The position numbers and the translations under genes are program-made. Positions 21,135 through 22,011 of a DNA stretch of 22,011 bases are shown one piece after another. Origin of the DNA: a virus; IMG/VR virus record IMGVR_UViG_3300035698_020616, positions 1 to 22,011 of that record. One strand, 5' to 3'. The notes under the pieces were generated by a model, which saw nothing but the letters and a program-made list of their open reading frames with translations, made no database searches and was not told the DNA's origin. The stretch's first letter is position 1. The number at the start of each line of letters is the position of its first letter.

Positions 21135-21881
21135 ATGAATGCAAAACAAACCCATACCTGTAAATTTTGTAACACCTCATTTAAGGGATATTTAAACAGG
21201 GGGAAGCCACCGATTTATTGTTCAATGGAATGTAAATCTATGGATTGCTACGAGTTTAAAAAATGTAAATTTTGCAACATTTCTTTTAGGACAATGAAAT
21301 GCAAAAAAAGAGAATTTTGCTGTCAGACTTGTTCGAATTCCCATACTCATAAATTAAGATCTAAAAACACTAAGAAAAAAGAACTTATATGTTTAAATTG
21401 CAAAGAAAATTTTACTACATCGCTAAAATTTTACAAATTAAAACTAGCAAATAAAACACAAATAAAGTTCTGTTGCAGAGAGTGTTACATTGTTTTTAAA
21501 AAGAGTTTAACCTTAAAAACTTGTTTGTTTTGCCAAAATAAATTTCACTACAAAGACAAAAAATCTCAATATTGTTCAGTGAAATGCGTAAGTGAACACA
21601 GGATTGAAAAGCATAAAAATTGTCCTGGTAGGTGGAAAGAAAATGGATATATTGTGATTTATACAGGGAATGGGAACGGCATAAAAGAGCACATAAAGAT
21701 TATGGAAGATCATCTAGGGAGAAAGCTAGATAGGAAAACAGAGTGTGTTCATCACGTGAACGGAAAAAAAGATGACAACAGACTTGAAAACCTTTTATTG
21801 ATGACTCCTAGTGATCATGTTGCTCTCCACCGAAAACAAGATATTGAAGAGGGGAGATCTTTATTTGGAAGAGATAAATAG
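21135..21881 (+). CDS. HNH endonuclease with four tandem zinc-binding modules
   Basis: The 248-aa product starts at ATG 21135 (MNAKQTHTCKFC), 7 nt after the previous stop; the frame is open from 21087 but that part overlaps the nuclease gene. Four CxxC...CxxxC modules occur in series: C9/C12/C29/C33, C44/C47/C62/C66, C86/C89/C113/C117 and C130/C133/C147/C151. The HNH domain is C-terminal: GYIVIYTGNGNGIKEHIKIM, then ECVHHVNGKKDDNRLENLLL with H206, H207 and N219, and H228/H232 in SDHVALH. This is a different HNH subtype from the two on the minus strand, because it lacks their Cys-rich loop and C-terminal HTH. The modules probably read DNA sequence. No clear Shine-Dalgarno is seen, but TTGACA lies at 21108-21113. 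Confidence 0.88.
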   Translation: MNAKQTHTCKFCNTSFKGYLNRGKPPIYCSMECKSMDCYEFKKCKFCNISFRTMKCKKREFCCQTCSNSHTHKLRSKNTKKKELICLNCKENFTTSLKFYKLKLANKTQIKFCCRECYIVFKKSLTLKTCLFCQNKFHYKDKKSQYCSVKCVSEHRIEKHKNCPGRWKENGYIVIYTGNGNGIKEHIKIMEDHLGRKLDRKTECVHHVNGKKDDNRLENLLLMTPSDHVALHRKQDIEEGRSLFGRDK

Positions 21882-22011
21882 CCCTCCTTTTTGTTGGTCT
21901 CACCCAAATGGTAAAAGTGCCCTCTCATACCACTCTCAGCGATAAAACACTTTTTTTATTTTTCTAATATGATTCTCTTACATTAAAAACTTTTAAACCT
22001 TCTTTGTACGC
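21882..22011. other. Non-coding right edge
   Basis: No gene is supported in these 130 bases. Complementary AAAAGTG (21913-21919) and CACTTTT (21948-21954), followed by more T, could be a weak terminator for the HNH gene. The 28-nt loop makes this doubtful. The next gene probably lies beyond the edge. Confidence 0.4.

Noticed and set aside
21913-21954. AAAAGTG ... CACTTTT terminator after the HNH gene
   Set aside because: A 7-bp AT-rich stem around a 28-nt loop is unlikely to be stable; recorded only as a weak possibility.
1-22011. CRISPR array, tRNA, rRNA, insertion sequence, integrase or attachment site
   Set aside because: No regularly spaced repeats, tRNA-like cloverleaf, transposase or integrase motif was seen on either strand while reading the window. 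The small HTH gene alone is not evidence of lysogeny.

Overview
The window is part of the genome of a tailed double-stranded DNA phage or prophage, probably short-tailed (podovirus-like). The main evidence is a nearly unbroken minus-strand run of virion genes: small and large terminase, a P22-type portal, a scaffold, an N4-gp56-type major capsid protein, head/tail completion proteins, a large tail hub or nozzle candidate, tail fibres and Gly/Pro/Gln-rich candidate ejection proteins. No tape-measure, sheath or baseplate gene is visible. The DNA is AT-rich and tightly packed. Many minus-strand genes carry AAGGAG-like ribosome binding sites and several neighbours overlap as TAATG, TGATG or ATGA. 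The host cannot be named from the sequence.

Layout, in minus-strand transcription order (right to left). 20538-18582 holds the DNA packaging genes (small, then large terminase, overlapping). 18525-16240 holds the portal and a 61-aa protein, followed by a hairpin plus U-run that looks like a terminator or attenuator (16177-16209). 16159-12633 holds a conserved-looking unknown, the scaffold, the major capsid protein and a two-domain candidate decoration protein, closed by a second intergenic hairpin (12599-12623). 12581-10753 holds connector or head-tail joining candidates. 10737-10403 holds two tiny basic proteins. 10360-9719 is an HNH nuclease gene whose start codon lies in a 13-bp hairpin. 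9703-6468 holds a fibre-like protein and the 866-aa nozzle candidate. 6421-5762 is a second HNH nuclease. 5765-1687 holds four more probable virion proteins. 1285 to the left edge is the N-terminal 428 codons of a repeat-rich tail fibre that runs off the window.

Four plus-strand genes sit outside this logic. A small helix-turn-helix protein (1407-1604) lies between the fibre gene and the rest of the late block, next to a divergent control region with a 9-bp direct repeat. At the right end, diverging from the terminase, are a 61-aa coiled-coil protein, a DUF1064-like PD-(D/E)XK nuclease, and a third HNH protein with four tandem zinc-binding modules.

The terminase pair would drive DNA into a prohead made of portal, scaffold and capsid protein. 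Connector proteins and the nozzle candidate would close the portal, and the fibres would bind the host. Two domain types recur: a small beta domain resembling the E1-FCCH-like domain of phage proteins (decoration protein, its 120-aa neighbour, nozzle) and an Ig-like insert (adaptor, nozzle). No integrase, lysis, polymerase or tRNA gene is seen here. The points most worth a second look are the hairpin over the HNH start codon, the three HNH nucleases, the reused beta domains, and the open 28-codon extension behind an A7 run at the end of the 526-aa gene.
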